Source: Maricurvus nonylphenolicus
GTDB lineage: Bacteria > Pseudomonadota > Gammaproteobacteria > Pseudomonadales > Cellvibrionaceae
NCBI RefSeq assembly: GCF_042854845.1
Contig: NZ_AP031498.1
Coordinates: forward strand, 496,001 to 560,000
Length of the DNA: 64,000 nt
Reading direction: 5' to 3'
A model generated the notes under the pieces. That model ran no database searches, was not told the origin of the DNA, and saw only the letters and a list, made by a program, of their open reading frames with translations. Position numbers and translations under genes: made by a program. Below, piece by piece: positions 53,097 through 61,544 of the stretch; position 1 is the first letter of the stretch, and each line of letters opens with the position of its first letter.

Positions 53097-54440
53097 ATGG
53101 CAACCCCTGGAAATCTGCCATTAGGTAACCAGAAAGGATTAGGCGAGCTATGGGCTCGCCTTCGTTTTCTTTTTTTAGCGATCATTGTGTATCGCGTGGG
53201 TACCCACATTCCGGTACCTGGCATTGACCCTGATCGTGTGGCGGCGCTGTTTAATCAGAACCAAGGCACAATCTTAGGGTTGTTCAATATGTTCTCCGGT
53301 GGTGCACTGGAGCGTATGAGTATCCTGGCTCTGGGCATCATGCCTTATATTTCGGCCTCGATTATCATGCAGCTGATGACCGCGGTAACGCCGTCATTGG
53401 AGCAATTGAAGAAAGAAGGTGACGCAGGACGCCGTAAGATTACCCAATACACTCGCTACCTCACCGTAGCGTTGGCCTTGGTTCAAGGTATGGGTATGGC
53501 GGTAGGACTTGCTGGTCAAGGTTTAGCCTACGGCGGTGAGCCAGGCTTTACTTTTTACTTTGTCGCTGTAGTTTCACTGGTCACCGGTGCCGTCTTTATG
53601 ATGTGGCTGGGTGAGCAGATCACTGAGCGTGGTATTGGTAACGGCATTTCGATGCTGATTTTTGCCGGTATTGTCGCTGGATTGCCAAGTGCTGTTGGTC
53701 AGGCCTTTGAAAGTGCCCGCCAAGGTGACTTGCACATTCTGGTGTTGCTGGGCATGAGCTTCCTGGCCATTGCGGTGATCTGGTTCGTTGTTCGTATGGA
53801 GCGCGGCCAGCGTCGGATTACGGTAAACTACGCCAAGCGTCAGCAGGGCCGTAAGGTCTTTGCCGCGCAGAGCAGCCATTTGCCACTGAAAGTGAACATG
53901 GCGGGTGTTATCCCGGCAATTTTCGCTAGTAGCTTGTTGCTGTTCCCAGCCTCTATTGCCCAGTGGTTCGGCCAGGGTGGTGAAGGTGTTGGTAGTGATA
54001 TTTTGCAAGAACTTGCTCTGGCCATTGGCCCGGGTCAGCCGCTGAACTTTATTTTGTTTGCGGCATTGATTGTGTTCTTCTGCTTCTTCTATACGGCGTT
54101 GATGTTTAACCCGAATGAAGTGGCCGATAACCTGAAGAAGTCCGGTGCTTATATCCCCGGTATTCGCCCAGGTGAGCAATCTGCGAAGTACATTGACAAG
54201 GTTCTGACCCGCTTGACTGTGGTTGGTGCCATCTATATTGCGGCTGTTTGTTTGCTTCCGCAGTTCCTGGTAGTAGCTACTAACGTACCTTTCTACCTGG
54301 GCGGAACCTCACTACTGATTGTTGTTGTGGTAGTGATGGACTTTATGTCACAAGTGCAGTCACACATGATGAGTCATCAGTATGATTCCATCATGAAGAA
54401 ATCGAATTTAAAAGGTTATGGCAGCGGCATCGGCCGTTAG
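53097..54440 (+). CDS. secY: Preprotein translocase subunit SecY
   Basis: 447 residues, ten expected membrane segments; the channel subunit of SecYEG in the inner membrane. Family signatures include VYRVGTHIPVPGID near the N-terminus and the cytoplasmic-loop region VRMERGQRRITVNYAKRQ. It is the housekeeping channel. The dedicated SecA-like protein of the accessory locus might or might not use it. Confidence 0.98.
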   Translation: MATPGNLPLGNQKGLGELWARLRFLFLAIIVYRVGTHIPVPGIDPDRVAALFNQNQGTILGLFNMFSGGALERMSILALGIMPYISASIIMQLMTAVTPSLEQLKKEGDAGRRKITQYTRYLTVALALVQGMGMAVGLAGQGLAYGGEPGFTFYFVAVVSLVTGAVFMMWLGEQITERGIGNGISMLIFAGIVAGLPSAVGQAFESARQGDLHILVLLGMSFLAIAVIWFVVRMERGQRRITVNYAKRQQGRKVFAAQSSHLPLKVNMAGVIPAIFASSLLLFPASIAQWFGQGGEGVGSDILQELALAIGPGQPLNFILFAALIVFFCFFYTALMFNPNEVADNLKKSGAYIPGIRPGEQSAKYIDKVLTRLTVVGAIYIAAVCLLPQFLVVATNVPFYLGGTSLLIVVVVVMDFMSQVQSHMMSHQYDSIMKKSNLKGYGSGIGR

Positions 54441-54465
54441 TCAGTAAAGTTGAGGTAGTTGGATC

Positions 54466-54582
54466 ATGAAAGTTCGTGCTTCAGTTAAGAAGATTTGCCG
54501 GAACTGTAAAGTTGTACGTCGTAAAGGCACTGTTCGCGTTATTTGCAGTGCTGAGCCTCGTCACAAGCAGCGCCAAGGCTAA
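54466..54582 (+). CDS. rpmJ: 50S ribosomal protein L36
   Basis: 38 residues, begins MKVRASVKKICRNCKVVRRK and ends KQRQG. C11-x2-C14, C27 and H33 form the zinc site of the zinc-binding (C+) type. TTGGATC lies upstream of the ATG. It closes the spc operon. Confidence 0.96.
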   Translation: MKVRASVKKICRNCKVVRRKGTVRVICSAEPRHKQRQG

Positions 54583-54625
54583 GAATTTAGCTGCAACTGG
54601 CTGGTATAGCAGTTGTGAGCTATAA

Positions 54626-54657
54626 CCAAAGGCCAGCCCCTCGGGGCTGGCCTTTGG
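54626..54657 (+). terminator. Strong hairpin between rpmJ and rpsM
   Basis: A perfect 15-bp stem (54626-54640 with 54643-54657) with a minimal loop, rich in GC. There is no T run after it, so it may be an attenuator or processing site between spc and alpha operons rather than a full stop. Confidence 0.6.
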
Positions 54658-54847
54658 ATTGGAGGCGTTGACTGTCGCTCGAAGGGAAACCTTCGGGCTA
54701 TTGCTTTTTGGTGGTTTTACCGCTATTCTTTCGCGCCCTTTTGGCTCGCCTATGCCTTTTTGGTGGGTTTAGAGCCAATATTGAAGTGAAAAGAGTGGCG
54801 TAATACTACGTCAGCGCTGAATTTTAGATATACGTGGAGTAAGTTGA
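54658..54847 (+). promoter_or_regulatory. Alpha operon leader region
   Basis: Follows the 54626-54657 hairpin. A second hairpin at about 54678-54697 has a GAAA tetraloop (CGAAGG-GAAA-CCTTCG core). The string CTTTTTGGTGG occurs twice, near 54704 and 54756. In E. coli S4 represses translation here through a pseudoknot; I cannot tell whether these structures do so. A weak TTGAAG at 54781 is the only -35-like box I see. Confidence 0.4.
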
Positions 54848-55204
54848 ATGGCCCGTATTGCTGGTGTCAACATACCAGATAACAAACACGCCGTTATCTC
54901 CCTGACCTATGTTTTTGGGATCGGTAAAACCCGAGCTAAGCAGATCTGTGCCGCTACTGGTATCGCAGAATCTACCAAGATTAGCTCTTTGTCTGAAGAT
55001 CAAATCGACGCACTGCGCGCCGAAGTTGGCAAGTTCACTGTAGAAGGTGATCTGCGCCGTGAAGTATCCATGAGCATCAAGCGCTTGATGGACCTGGGCT
55101 GCTTCCGCGGTCTGCGTCATCGTCGCAGCTTGCCAGTTCGTGGTCAGCGTTCTAAGACTAATGCACGTACCCGTAAGGGCCCGCGCAAGCCGATCAAGAA
55201 ATAA
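54848..55204 (+). CDS. rpsM: 30S ribosomal protein S13
   Basis: 118 residues, standard. Head protein that bridges to L5 and contacts the P-site tRNA. MARIAGVNIPDNKHAVISLTY start; GGAGTAAG lies upstream. First gene of the alpha operon. Confidence 0.98.
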   Translation: MARIAGVNIPDNKHAVISLTYVFGIGKTRAKQICAATGIAESTKISSLSEDQIDALRAEVGKFTVEGDLRREVSMSIKRLMDLGCFRGLRHRRSLPVRGQRSKTNARTRKGPRKPIKK

Positions 55205-55243
55205 TCCTGCTGTTAACAGCAAGAGACAAGGTTAGGAGTTACT

Positions 55244-55633
55244 ATGGCCAAGCCAAGTAAAACCACCCGTAAAAAGGTGAAAAAGACCGTTGTTGATGGC
55301 GTTGCTCATATTCATGCGTCTTTTAACAACACTATCGTGACTATTACTGACCGTCAGGGTAATACCCTGAGCTGGGCTACCGCTGGTGGTTCTGGTTTCC
55401 GCGGTTCACGTAAAAGTACCCCATTCGCTGCTCAGGTTGCTGCTGAGCGTGCTGGCGAAGCTGCCAAAGACTATGGTCTGAAAAATCTGGACGTAGAAGT
55501 TAAAGGTCCAGGACCTGGTCGTGAATCTGCTGTTCGCGCACTGAATAATGTTGGTTACAAAATCACTAACATTACTGACGTGACTCCGATTCCACACAAC
55601 GGCTGTCGTCCGCCGAAGAAACGTCGCGTATAA
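55244..55633 (+). CDS. rpsK: 30S ribosomal protein S11
   Basis: 129 residues. Platform protein near the E site with S7 and S18. The PHNGCRPPKKRRV end is typical. Confidence 0.98.
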   Translation: MAKPSKTTRKKVKKTVVDGVAHIHASFNNTIVTITDRQGNTLSWATAGGSGFRGSRKSTPFAAQVAAERAGEAAKDYGLKNLDVEVKGPGPGRESAVRALNNVGYKITNITDVTPIPHNGCRPPKKRRV

Positions 55634-55645
55634 GGGGGCTGAACA

Positions 55646-56266
55646 ATGGCACGTTATATTGGACCAACTTGTAAACTGGCGCGTCGTGAAGGTACCGATC
55701 TTTTCCTGAAGAGCGGTGTTCGCGCGTTAGATTCAAAATGTAAAGCTGAAAACGCCCCAGGTGTTCACGGTATTCGTCGTGGCCGTCTGTCTGACTACGG
55801 TGTTCAGCTGCGTGAGAAACAAAAAGTTCGTCGTTTGTACGGCGTACTGGAAAAGAAATTCCGTCTGTACTACAAAGAAGCTGCCCGTCGTAAGGGTGCT
55901 ACTGGTGAAAACCTGCTGAAGTTGCTGGAAGGTCGTCTCGATAACGTTGTTTATCGTATGGGCTTCGGTGCTACCCGTGCAGAAGCACGTCAGCTGGTAT
56001 CTCACAAAGCGATTCAGGTTAACGGTGTAACTGTTAACGTCGCTTCTTTCCAGGTTAACCCTGGTGATGTAGTAGCTGTTCGTGAGAAAGCCAAAAACCA
56101 ACTGCGTATTCAGCAGGCTCTGACTGTAGCCTCTCAACGCGCAGAGGTAGAATGGGTTGACGTTAATGCTGACAAGAAAGAAGGTACCTTCAAGCGTGTA
56201 CCTGATCGTTCTGACCTGCCAGCAGAAATCAACGAAAACCTCATTGTAGAGCTTTACTCTAAGTAA
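55646..56266 (+). CDS. rpsD: 30S ribosomal protein S4
   Basis: 206 residues with a C-terminal S4 RNA-binding domain (about 95-155). Primary 16S binder; represses the alpha operon in E. coli and acts in transcription antitermination. Four cysteines are not arranged as a zinc site in the N-terminal part. Confidence 0.98.
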   Translation: MARYIGPTCKLARREGTDLFLKSGVRALDSKCKAENAPGVHGIRRGRLSDYGVQLREKQKVRRLYGVLEKKFRLYYKEAARRKGATGENLLKLLEGRLDNVVYRMGFGATRAEARQLVSHKAIQVNGVTVNVASFQVNPGDVVAVREKAKNQLRIQQALTVASQRAEVEWVDVNADKKEGTFKRVPDRSDLPAEINENLIVELYSK

Positions 56267-56291
56267 GGGACTAATCGCTAAAGGTGTGGCT

Positions 56292-57293
56292 ATGCAGAGT
56301 GCTGTAAACGAGTTTTTGACCCCGCGTCATATCGACGTTACTGAAACCGGCCCAACCCGTGCCAAAGTGGTTCTTGAACCACTGGAGCGTGGTTTCGGCC
56401 ATACCCTTGGCAATGCGCTGCGTCGTATTCTGCTGTCTTCTATGCCTGGCTGCGCCATCATAGAAGCAGAGATCGACGGTGTACTGCACGAGTACAGCGC
56501 CATTGAAGGTGTACAGGAAGACGTAATCGAAATCCTGCTGAACCTGAAAGGCGTTGCCGTTGTAATGAACGGTAAAGATCAAGCTGTTCTGACCCTGAGC
56601 AAGAAAGGCCCAGGTGTTGTAACTGCTGGTGATATTCAGGTGGATCACGAAGTTGAGATCCGTAATCCTGAGCACGTAATTGCTAACATCACTGGTGATA
56701 TCGACTTCAACATGAAGTTGACTGTTGCTCGTGGTCGCGGTTACCAGCCAGCTGATGCTCGTCGCAGTGACGACGAAGAGACTCGTGCAATTGGTCGTCT
56801 GCAACTGGATGCTTCTTACAGCCCGGTACGTCGTCTGTCGTACTCTGTTGAGAGCGCCCGTGTAGAGCAGCGCACTGACCTGGATAAACTGGTTCTGGAC
56901 CTGGAAACCAACGGTACTATCGACCCTGAAGAAGCGATTCGTCGCGCGGCAACTATCCTGCAGCATCAGCTGGCAGTGTTTGTTGACCTGGAAGGTGAGA
57001 AAGAGTCTGAGCCTGAGCAACGCGAAGAGGAAATCGATCCTGTTCTGCTGCGCCCAGTTGATGACCTGGAGTTGACCGTACGTTCCGCCAACTGTCTGAA
57101 AGCAGAAAACATTTACTACATCGGTGACCTGATTCAGCGTACCGAAGTAGAGCTGCTGAAGACTCCGAACCTGGGTAAAAAGTCTCTTACCGAGATTAAA
57201 GACATTCTGGCTTCTCGTGGTTTGTCCCTCGGTATGCGTTTGGAAAACTGGCCACCAGCCAGCTTGAAGAACGACGACAGAGTTAATCCTTAA
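56292..57293 (+). CDS. rpoA: RNA polymerase alpha subunit
   Basis: 333 residues from ATG 56292 (MQSAVNEFLTPRH), behind AAGGTG; GTG 56286 is not used because family members begin here. N-terminal dimerisation domain (GHTLGNALRRILLSSMPGC), a linker (about 235-250), and a C-terminal helix-hairpin domain that binds UP elements and activators (KKSLTEIKDILASRGLSLG). Located between rpsD and rplQ as in other gammaproteobacteria. Confidence 0.98.
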   Translation: MQSAVNEFLTPRHIDVTETGPTRAKVVLEPLERGFGHTLGNALRRILLSSMPGCAIIEAEIDGVLHEYSAIEGVQEDVIEILLNLKGVAVVMNGKDQAVLTLSKKGPGVVTAGDIQVDHEVEIRNPEHVIANITGDIDFNMKLTVARGRGYQPADARRSDDEETRAIGRLQLDASYSPVRRLSYSVESARVEQRTDLDKLVLDLETNGTIDPEEAIRRAATILQHQLAVFVDLEGEKESEPEQREEEIDPVLLRPVDDLELTVRSANCLKAENIYYIGDLIQRTEVELLKTPNLGKKSLTEIKDILASRGLSLGMRLENWPPASLKNDDRVNP

Positions 57294-57432
57294 GTCATTC
57301 TAAGGTCCTCTTTTGCAGGGCTGACTTAAGTAGATTTGGTAAAGGGCCGTCACGCAAACAGAGGCGGCCATCAACAAGATTGTACGCTGCGCTTGCGCGG
57401 GCTTAGCAATCAAAAGTATAGGATTTAGAGTT

Positions 57433-57819
57433 ATGCGTCATCGTCAAAGTGGCCGTCAACTGAATCGTAATAGCTCACACCGTAAAGCCATGTTCAAAAA
57501 CATGAGCATTTCACTGGTTGAGCACGAGTTAATTAAAACTACCCTGCCAAAGGCAAAAGAACTGCGTCGCGTTCTTGAGCCTCTGATTACTCTGGGCAAG
57601 AAAGACAGCGTTGCTAATCGTCGTCTGGCTTTCTCTCGTCTGGGTAACAAAGCTGCTGTTGGCAAACTGTTCAACGAGCTGGGCCCTCGCTACGAAAGTC
57701 GTCCTGGTGGCTACATTCGTATCCTCAAGTGCGGTTACCGTACTGGCGATAAGGCACCAATGGCTTACGTTGAACTGGTAGATCGTCCAGTTGATGCGGA
57801 AGTTGTTGAAGAAGATTAA
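57433..57819 (+). CDS. rplQ: 50S ribosomal protein L17
   Basis: 128 residues; 50S surface protein close to the tunnel exit. MRHRQSGRQLNRNSSHRKAM start. The gap of 139 bases after rpoA shows no clear promoter or terminator. Last gene of the block. Confidence 0.98.
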   Translation: MRHRQSGRQLNRNSSHRKAMFKNMSISLVEHELIKTTLPKAKELRRVLEPLITLGKKDSVANRRLAFSRLGNKAAVGKLFNELGPRYESRPGGYIRILKCGYRTGDKAPMAYVELVDRPVDAEVVEED

Positions 57820-57840
57820 GTCTTAACAGGCTCTCTTCTG

Positions 57841-57882
57841 AGACATAAAAAAACCGGGTTTTTACCCGGTTTTTTTATGTCT
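57841..57882. terminator. Bidirectional terminator ending the ribosomal block
   Basis: A perfect 19-bp inverted repeat (57841-57859 with 57864-57882) with a TTTT loop. The stem is GC-rich at its top and A/T runs flank it on both sides, so it can stop transcription from either direction. Confidence 0.93.
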
Positions 57883-58040
57883 GGAGTTTAAGGAATGCAT
57901 TCATAGTTTTTTGTAACGGATTTGTCATCTTCTATAAATATTTGTTGTAAGCGTTGTAACAAAAAATTCATTTAATCTCTGCAAAATCCGACCGACATCA
58001 CAAAGGCCTAATGCTAATAGGCTTTTAAAGGGGAAGGATT
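57883..58040 (+). promoter_or_regulatory. Upstream region of the chemotaxis receptor gene
   Basis: AT-rich, with three TTGTAA words at 57911, 57945 and 57954. A short stem GCCTA-N-TAGGC lies just before the ribosome-binding site AAAGGGGAAGGA. No flagellar sigma28 promoter is recognised. Confidence 0.3.
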
Positions 58041-59657
58041 GTGAGATTAAAAGTAAGAACCAAATTAATACTACTGATTTTATTGCCGCTAGTTGCCTCA
58101 GCTGGTGTGGCTGGGCTGGCGATAAATGAACTGCAATCTGTTTCCCATACGGCCACGCGCTTAACTGAAGAGCGGTTGATTCCCGTCTGGCGATTAAATC
58201 GCATCGCCCGGCACTATACCCAGGGTATTGTTGATCTTGCCCATAAAACCCGTGGCCAAATGTTGTTCTGGGGTGAAGCTAAAAAAGCCCTGGAAGAGGC
58301 CAAGAGCACCATTAATACCGAGTGGGGCATTTACCGCAGTGGCCCGCTGACAGAGCGAGAAAAAGAGATTCTGGCCGATGGTGAAGAGGCTTTAGCAAAA
58401 GCTGAGGCTGCAATTGCGAAGCTGGAAGGTTTTATCGATGAAAAATCCAGTTATAGCATGGGGAGTTTCGTTGATCTGGAGCTTTACCCAAGCATCGAGC
58501 CTATTCTTGCGGTGCTTGATGAGCTGGTGCAGGTACAGGGCATGCTAGCTAATGAAGCTAGTACGGAGGCGCAAGCTGTTGCCGACAAGGCGCAGTTAAG
58601 TTTGTTGATTACGTTGGCGCTAGCGACTGTGCTGGTGATTGCCTTTGGTGTTTGGTTGTATACCGGTATTACTAATCGCCTGTCTCGTATGCTCAACACC
58701 ATTACCACCATCGAGAAGAACAAAGATCTTACCGTGCGTGCGGATCTTCCTATGGGCGATGAATTCGGTGATATGGGGCGACGCTTCGACCGTATGATGA
58801 CGGAAATTGGTGAGATGATTCGCGAACTACAAACCAGTGCCAACCAGGTGTATGGCGCTGCCGAAGAGTTGGTATTGGTGAGTGAAAAAACCCAAAGCCA
58901 GGCCAGTGAGCAGCAGGAGCAGATCAACCATATGGTGCAGGGGATGGATGAGGTTAATCAGGTGGCCAATACGGTGCTGACCAACGTCGCCCACGCCAAT
59001 TCCGCCTCCACTGAAGCTGATGGCGCTGCCCAGCAGGGTAATTCCACCGTGATGGAGACTATGGCCTCAATTTCCGGTGTGTCCGATCAAGTGCAGGAAA
59101 CTGCGTCTGGTATGTATGAGTTAAAAGAGGCAGGGGAAAATATCGGCAGTGTTTTGGCCGTTATTAAAGGCATTGCAGAGCAGACGAATCTTCTGGCGCT
59201 TAATGCTGCCATTGAGGCTGCTCGAGCCGGTGAGCAGGGGCGTGGATTTGCGGTGGTGGCTGACGAGGTGAGGCAACTTGCCAGCCGTACCTCTGAATCT
59301 ACCAAAGAGATTCAGGAGATTATCGAAAACATCCAGCAGGGCACTCAGCGAGCGGCTGAGCAAATGGAGTCCGGTGAGCGTGCAGCTCGAGAAAGTGTGG
59401 AGCAGGCGCGCTTGGCGGGCCAATCGATTGAGGCCATTATCACCGGTGTATCCTTGATTGATGAGCGTACCCGTGCGATTGAGAACGCCAGTCAAAATCA
59501 GCAGGCTATTGTGGGTGAAGTAGGGGTTCGTGTGCAGCGCGTGGATGAGCTGGCCAGTCAGACCGCCGAGCTATCGACGCAGGCCACTGGGACCAGCCGG
59601 CAGGTCGCAGAATTGTCCCGTACCTTGGAGCAGCGTTTACAGCTGTTCTGTGCTTAA
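58041..59657 (+). CDS. Methyl-accepting chemotaxis protein
   Basis: 538 residues from GTG 58041 with a strong GGGGAAGG site. Membrane helix 1 (about 10-28), a periplasmic four-helix-bundle-type sensor region (about 30-185), membrane helix 2 (about 186-210), HAMP (to about 265) and a cytoplasmic signalling coiled coil with the highly conserved hairpin starting NLLALNAAIEAARAGEQGRG (from residue 383). It would report to CheW/CheA. No C-terminal CheR/CheB-binding pentapeptide is present. Stands alone, not within a chemotaxis operon. Ligand unknown. Confidence 0.95.
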   Translation: MRLKVRTKLILLILLPLVASAGVAGLAINELQSVSHTATRLTEERLIPVWRLNRIARHYTQGIVDLAHKTRGQMLFWGEAKKALEEAKSTINTEWGIYRSGPLTEREKEILADGEEALAKAEAAIAKLEGFIDEKSSYSMGSFVDLELYPSIEPILAVLDELVQVQGMLANEASTEAQAVADKAQLSLLITLALATVLVIAFGVWLYTGITNRLSRMLNTITTIEKNKDLTVRADLPMGDEFGDMGRRFDRMMTEIGEMIRELQTSANQVYGAAEELVLVSEKTQSQASEQQEQINHMVQGMDEVNQVANTVLTNVAHANSASTEADGAAQQGNSTVMETMASISGVSDQVQETASGMYELKEAGENIGSVLAVIKGIAEQTNLLALNAAIEAARAGEQGRGFAVVADEVRQLASRTSESTKEIQEIIENIQQGTQRAAEQMESGERAARESVEQARLAGQSIEAIITGVSLIDERTRAIENASQNQQAIVGEVGVRVQRVDELASQTAELSTQATGTSRQVAELSRTLEQRLQLFCA

Positions 59658-59754
59658 TAGTCTGTTGGTGTTGGGTATAAAAAGAGAGGCACCTGAAACA
59701 TCCTGTAAGCAGCTGCCTGATGAGGGAGAGTATCTTGGTTTATGTTGTGCGTAC

Positions 59755-59856
59755 TTAAAGGTGCATCAAATTAAGCAGTGAATAGTGAGCGGCTGCTGCC
59801 AGCAACGGGCACAGCACCAGGAAAGTCATTTCTCTTAGTCCAAACTGAATATCCAT
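59755..59856 (-). CDS. Possible 33-residue membrane peptide
   Basis: Reading from 59856 down to the stop at 59755: MDIQFGLREMTFLVLCPLLA, then a short Ala-rich helix and HYSLLNLMHL. One hydrophobic helix (about residues 11-24). A GAGG motif is placed correctly about 11 bases before the ATG on the minus strand. It resembles small single-span peptides such as KdpF in size only. It is too short to call firmly and no homologue is recognised. Confidence 0.4.
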   Translation of the reverse strand: MDIQFGLREMTFLVLCPLLAAAAHYSLLNLMHL

Positions 59857-60031
59857 ACCGCCAACCTCGCTTTTGTGTTCATGTGATAGCCGTGAAGACC
59901 ATCATCTGGTCTATTAACTGTAGGCCCAGATTGGGGATTTTGTAGTGCGAAATTGCGCCAATATGTGTAAGAAATATCCCACAGATCGCGGCGCCACGAA
60001 TAGGGTGTCAATGCTGAAGAGCGTTAGTTAA
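59857..60031. other. Non-coding stretch before the Ogt-type gene
   Basis: About 175 bases without a gene. An inverted repeat AGACCA-N5-TGGTCT lies at 59896-59912, upstream of the possible small membrane gene on the minus strand, and could be an operator. Nothing else is seen. Confidence 0.3.
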
Positions 60032-60862
60032 TTAAGATTGCTCGTGCAGCAGCAGGGCGGCTTTTCGCTCGCAGCCCCAGTGGTAATTACCAATGTCGCC
60101 ATCCTGGCGAATAACGCGATGGCAGGGGATCAACAGGCCGATAGGGTTTTGTGCCACGGCGGTGCCCACCGCTCTGCTCGCGCCGGTCTTGCCGATGGCA
60201 GATGCCAGTTGACCATAACTGGTTAACTGTCCTGCAGGCAGGCGAATCAGTGCCTCCCATACCTTGTGTTGAAAGGGGCTGCCGATAATGTGCAGCTGTA
60301 GTTCTCTGTGGGGTAAAAAGAGCTGGCTGGCTATCTTCTGGTGCGCGGGGTTATGGTGGGAGTGTTGAAAGCTGGCGTTGGGCCAGCGCTGTAGAAGTTC
60401 TGCCTCACCGCAGTCTTGTTCGCTGAAATCCAGGTAGCACAAGCCTCTGTCAGTTGTGGCGAGTAAAGCTCGGCCAATAAGGGTCGGCTGCCAACTGTAT
60501 TCAATATGCAGGCCCTGGCCTTTACGTCGCACGCTGCCCGGGGTCATGGCATCCCAGTGCAAACACAAGTCATGCAGGCGGCTTGGGCTGCTCAGGCCAC
60601 TGGCCAGGCTGGTGTTTAGCACATCCTCGCCTTCACTTAGTCGGGTGAGGCAGGACTGGCGGGTAAGGAACTGTAAAAACGCTTTGGGTGATAATCCCGC
60701 CCACTGCTGGAACAGACGCTGGGTGTAGTGCGGGCTTAAACCAATATGCGTGGCAATCTGTTCCAGCGAGGGCTGTTGCTGCAGGTGATCGCGGATATAG
60801 CAGATAGCTAAAGCGATCTTATGATAGTTTTCCGATGTTGGGGGCGGGGCTGGCTTGTTCAT
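60032..60862 (-). CDS. AraC-type regulator / O6-methylguanine-DNA methyltransferase fusion
   Basis: 276 residues. An N-terminal AraC-type helix-turn-helix (about 10-105, LEQIATHIGLSPHYTQRLFQ), a middle methyltransferase N-domain, and the C-terminal Ogt domain with the active-site Cys247 in IPCHRV. It repairs O6-alkylguanine by transferring the alkyl group to that cysteine. The N-terminal zinc Ada domain, whose cysteine takes phosphotriester methyl groups and turns Ada into an activator, is missing. So it may bind DNA without that methyl switch. Its start at 60862 is a clear ATG (minus strand). Confidence 0.93.
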   Translation of the reverse strand: MNKPAPPPTSENYHKIALAICYIRDHLQQQPSLEQIATHIGLSPHYTQRLFQQWAGLSPKAFLQFLTRQSCLTRLSEGEDVLNTSLASGLSSPSRLHDLCLHWDAMTPGSVRRKGQGLHIEYSWQPTLIGRALLATTDRGLCYLDFSEQDCGEAELLQRWPNASFQHSHHNPAHQKIASQLFLPHRELQLHIIGSPFQHKVWEALIRLPAGQLTSYGQLASAIGKTGASRAVGTAVAQNPIGLLIPCHRVIRQDGDIGNYHWGCERKAALLLHEQS

Positions 60863-61132
60863 GCTGGCAGTCTACCCCGTTTAGGTTGCTAAACCACCCG
60901 ATTCTTGTCATTAGCTGTCGATTACCCACTGGTGTTGATTAAGCTGTTATTCAGTTACTCCGCGTATCTTAGGTGGTGTGATGAGATGTAAGTTGTTGGA
61001 ATCAAATAACAAAAAGAATTGATATGGAACATTGCGATAGCCCTAGCTTATATGTCAGCATGGGCCTCCAATAAGAATTTATATACCTGATTGATTGTCC
61101 TGATTTATTGTAATTTGAAAGGAGAAAGACAC
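60863..61132. promoter_or_regulatory. Divergent promoter region ogt/cytochrome c
   Basis: 270 bases between the minus-strand repair gene and the plus-strand cytochrome gene. AT-rich; TTGATA at 61019 and TTGATT at 61091 are -35-like, but no well-spaced -10 is seen. No FNR box is found. Confidence 0.3.
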
Positions 61133-61456
61133 ATGATGAAACGTGTTGTTAAAGCTGCACTGTTGAGTGCTGCGGTAGTGGCTATGGCGCCACAGGTTTC
61201 ACTGGCTGGTGATGCGGCGGCAGGTAAAGCCAAGGCGGCTATGTGCGCTGCTTGTCACGGCGCTAATGGTATCGCCAGTGTGCCTACGTACCCTAACCTG
61301 GCTGGCCAAAACGCTCCTTACCTGGAGTCCGCGTTGAAAGCTTACAAGCTTAAGCAGCGTTCCGGTGGTCAAGCGGCCATTATGTATGGCATGGCGGCTG
61401 GTTTGAGCGATGCTGATATTGCGAATCTGGCGGCTTACTATAGTGGTTTGAAGTAA
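61133..61456 (+). CDS. Small periplasmic cytochrome c (class I)
   Basis: 107 residues from ATG 61133, with AGGAG 8 bases upstream (61120-61124). Signal peptide to about residue 25 (VSLA then GDAAAGK). Heme motif CAACH at 38-42; the distal ligand is M84 or M87 (IMYGM). It is similar to cytochrome c553/c4-like electron carriers. The unit is a single gene followed by its terminator, so its partners are not shown. Confidence 0.93.
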   Translation: MMKRVVKAALLSAAVVAMAPQVSLAGDAAAGKAKAAMCAACHGANGIASVPTYPNLAGQNAPYLESALKAYKLKQRSGGQAAIMYGMAAGLSDADIANLAAYYSGLK

Positions 61457-61487
61457 GAGCAGCTTGAAATAAGCGTCAGCTATCTAA

Positions 61488-61527
61488 TAAAAAAGGCCGA
61501 AGCAGTTCCCTGCTTCGGCCTTTTTTT
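61488..61527. terminator. Shared terminator of cytochrome c and pnt operon
   Basis: A long stem (61488-61504 with 61511-61527) with GTTCCC in the loop and A/T runs on both sides. The genes converge here, and it can serve both. Confidence 0.92.
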
Positions 61528-61544
61528 GTGTCCTGGATTAGGTA

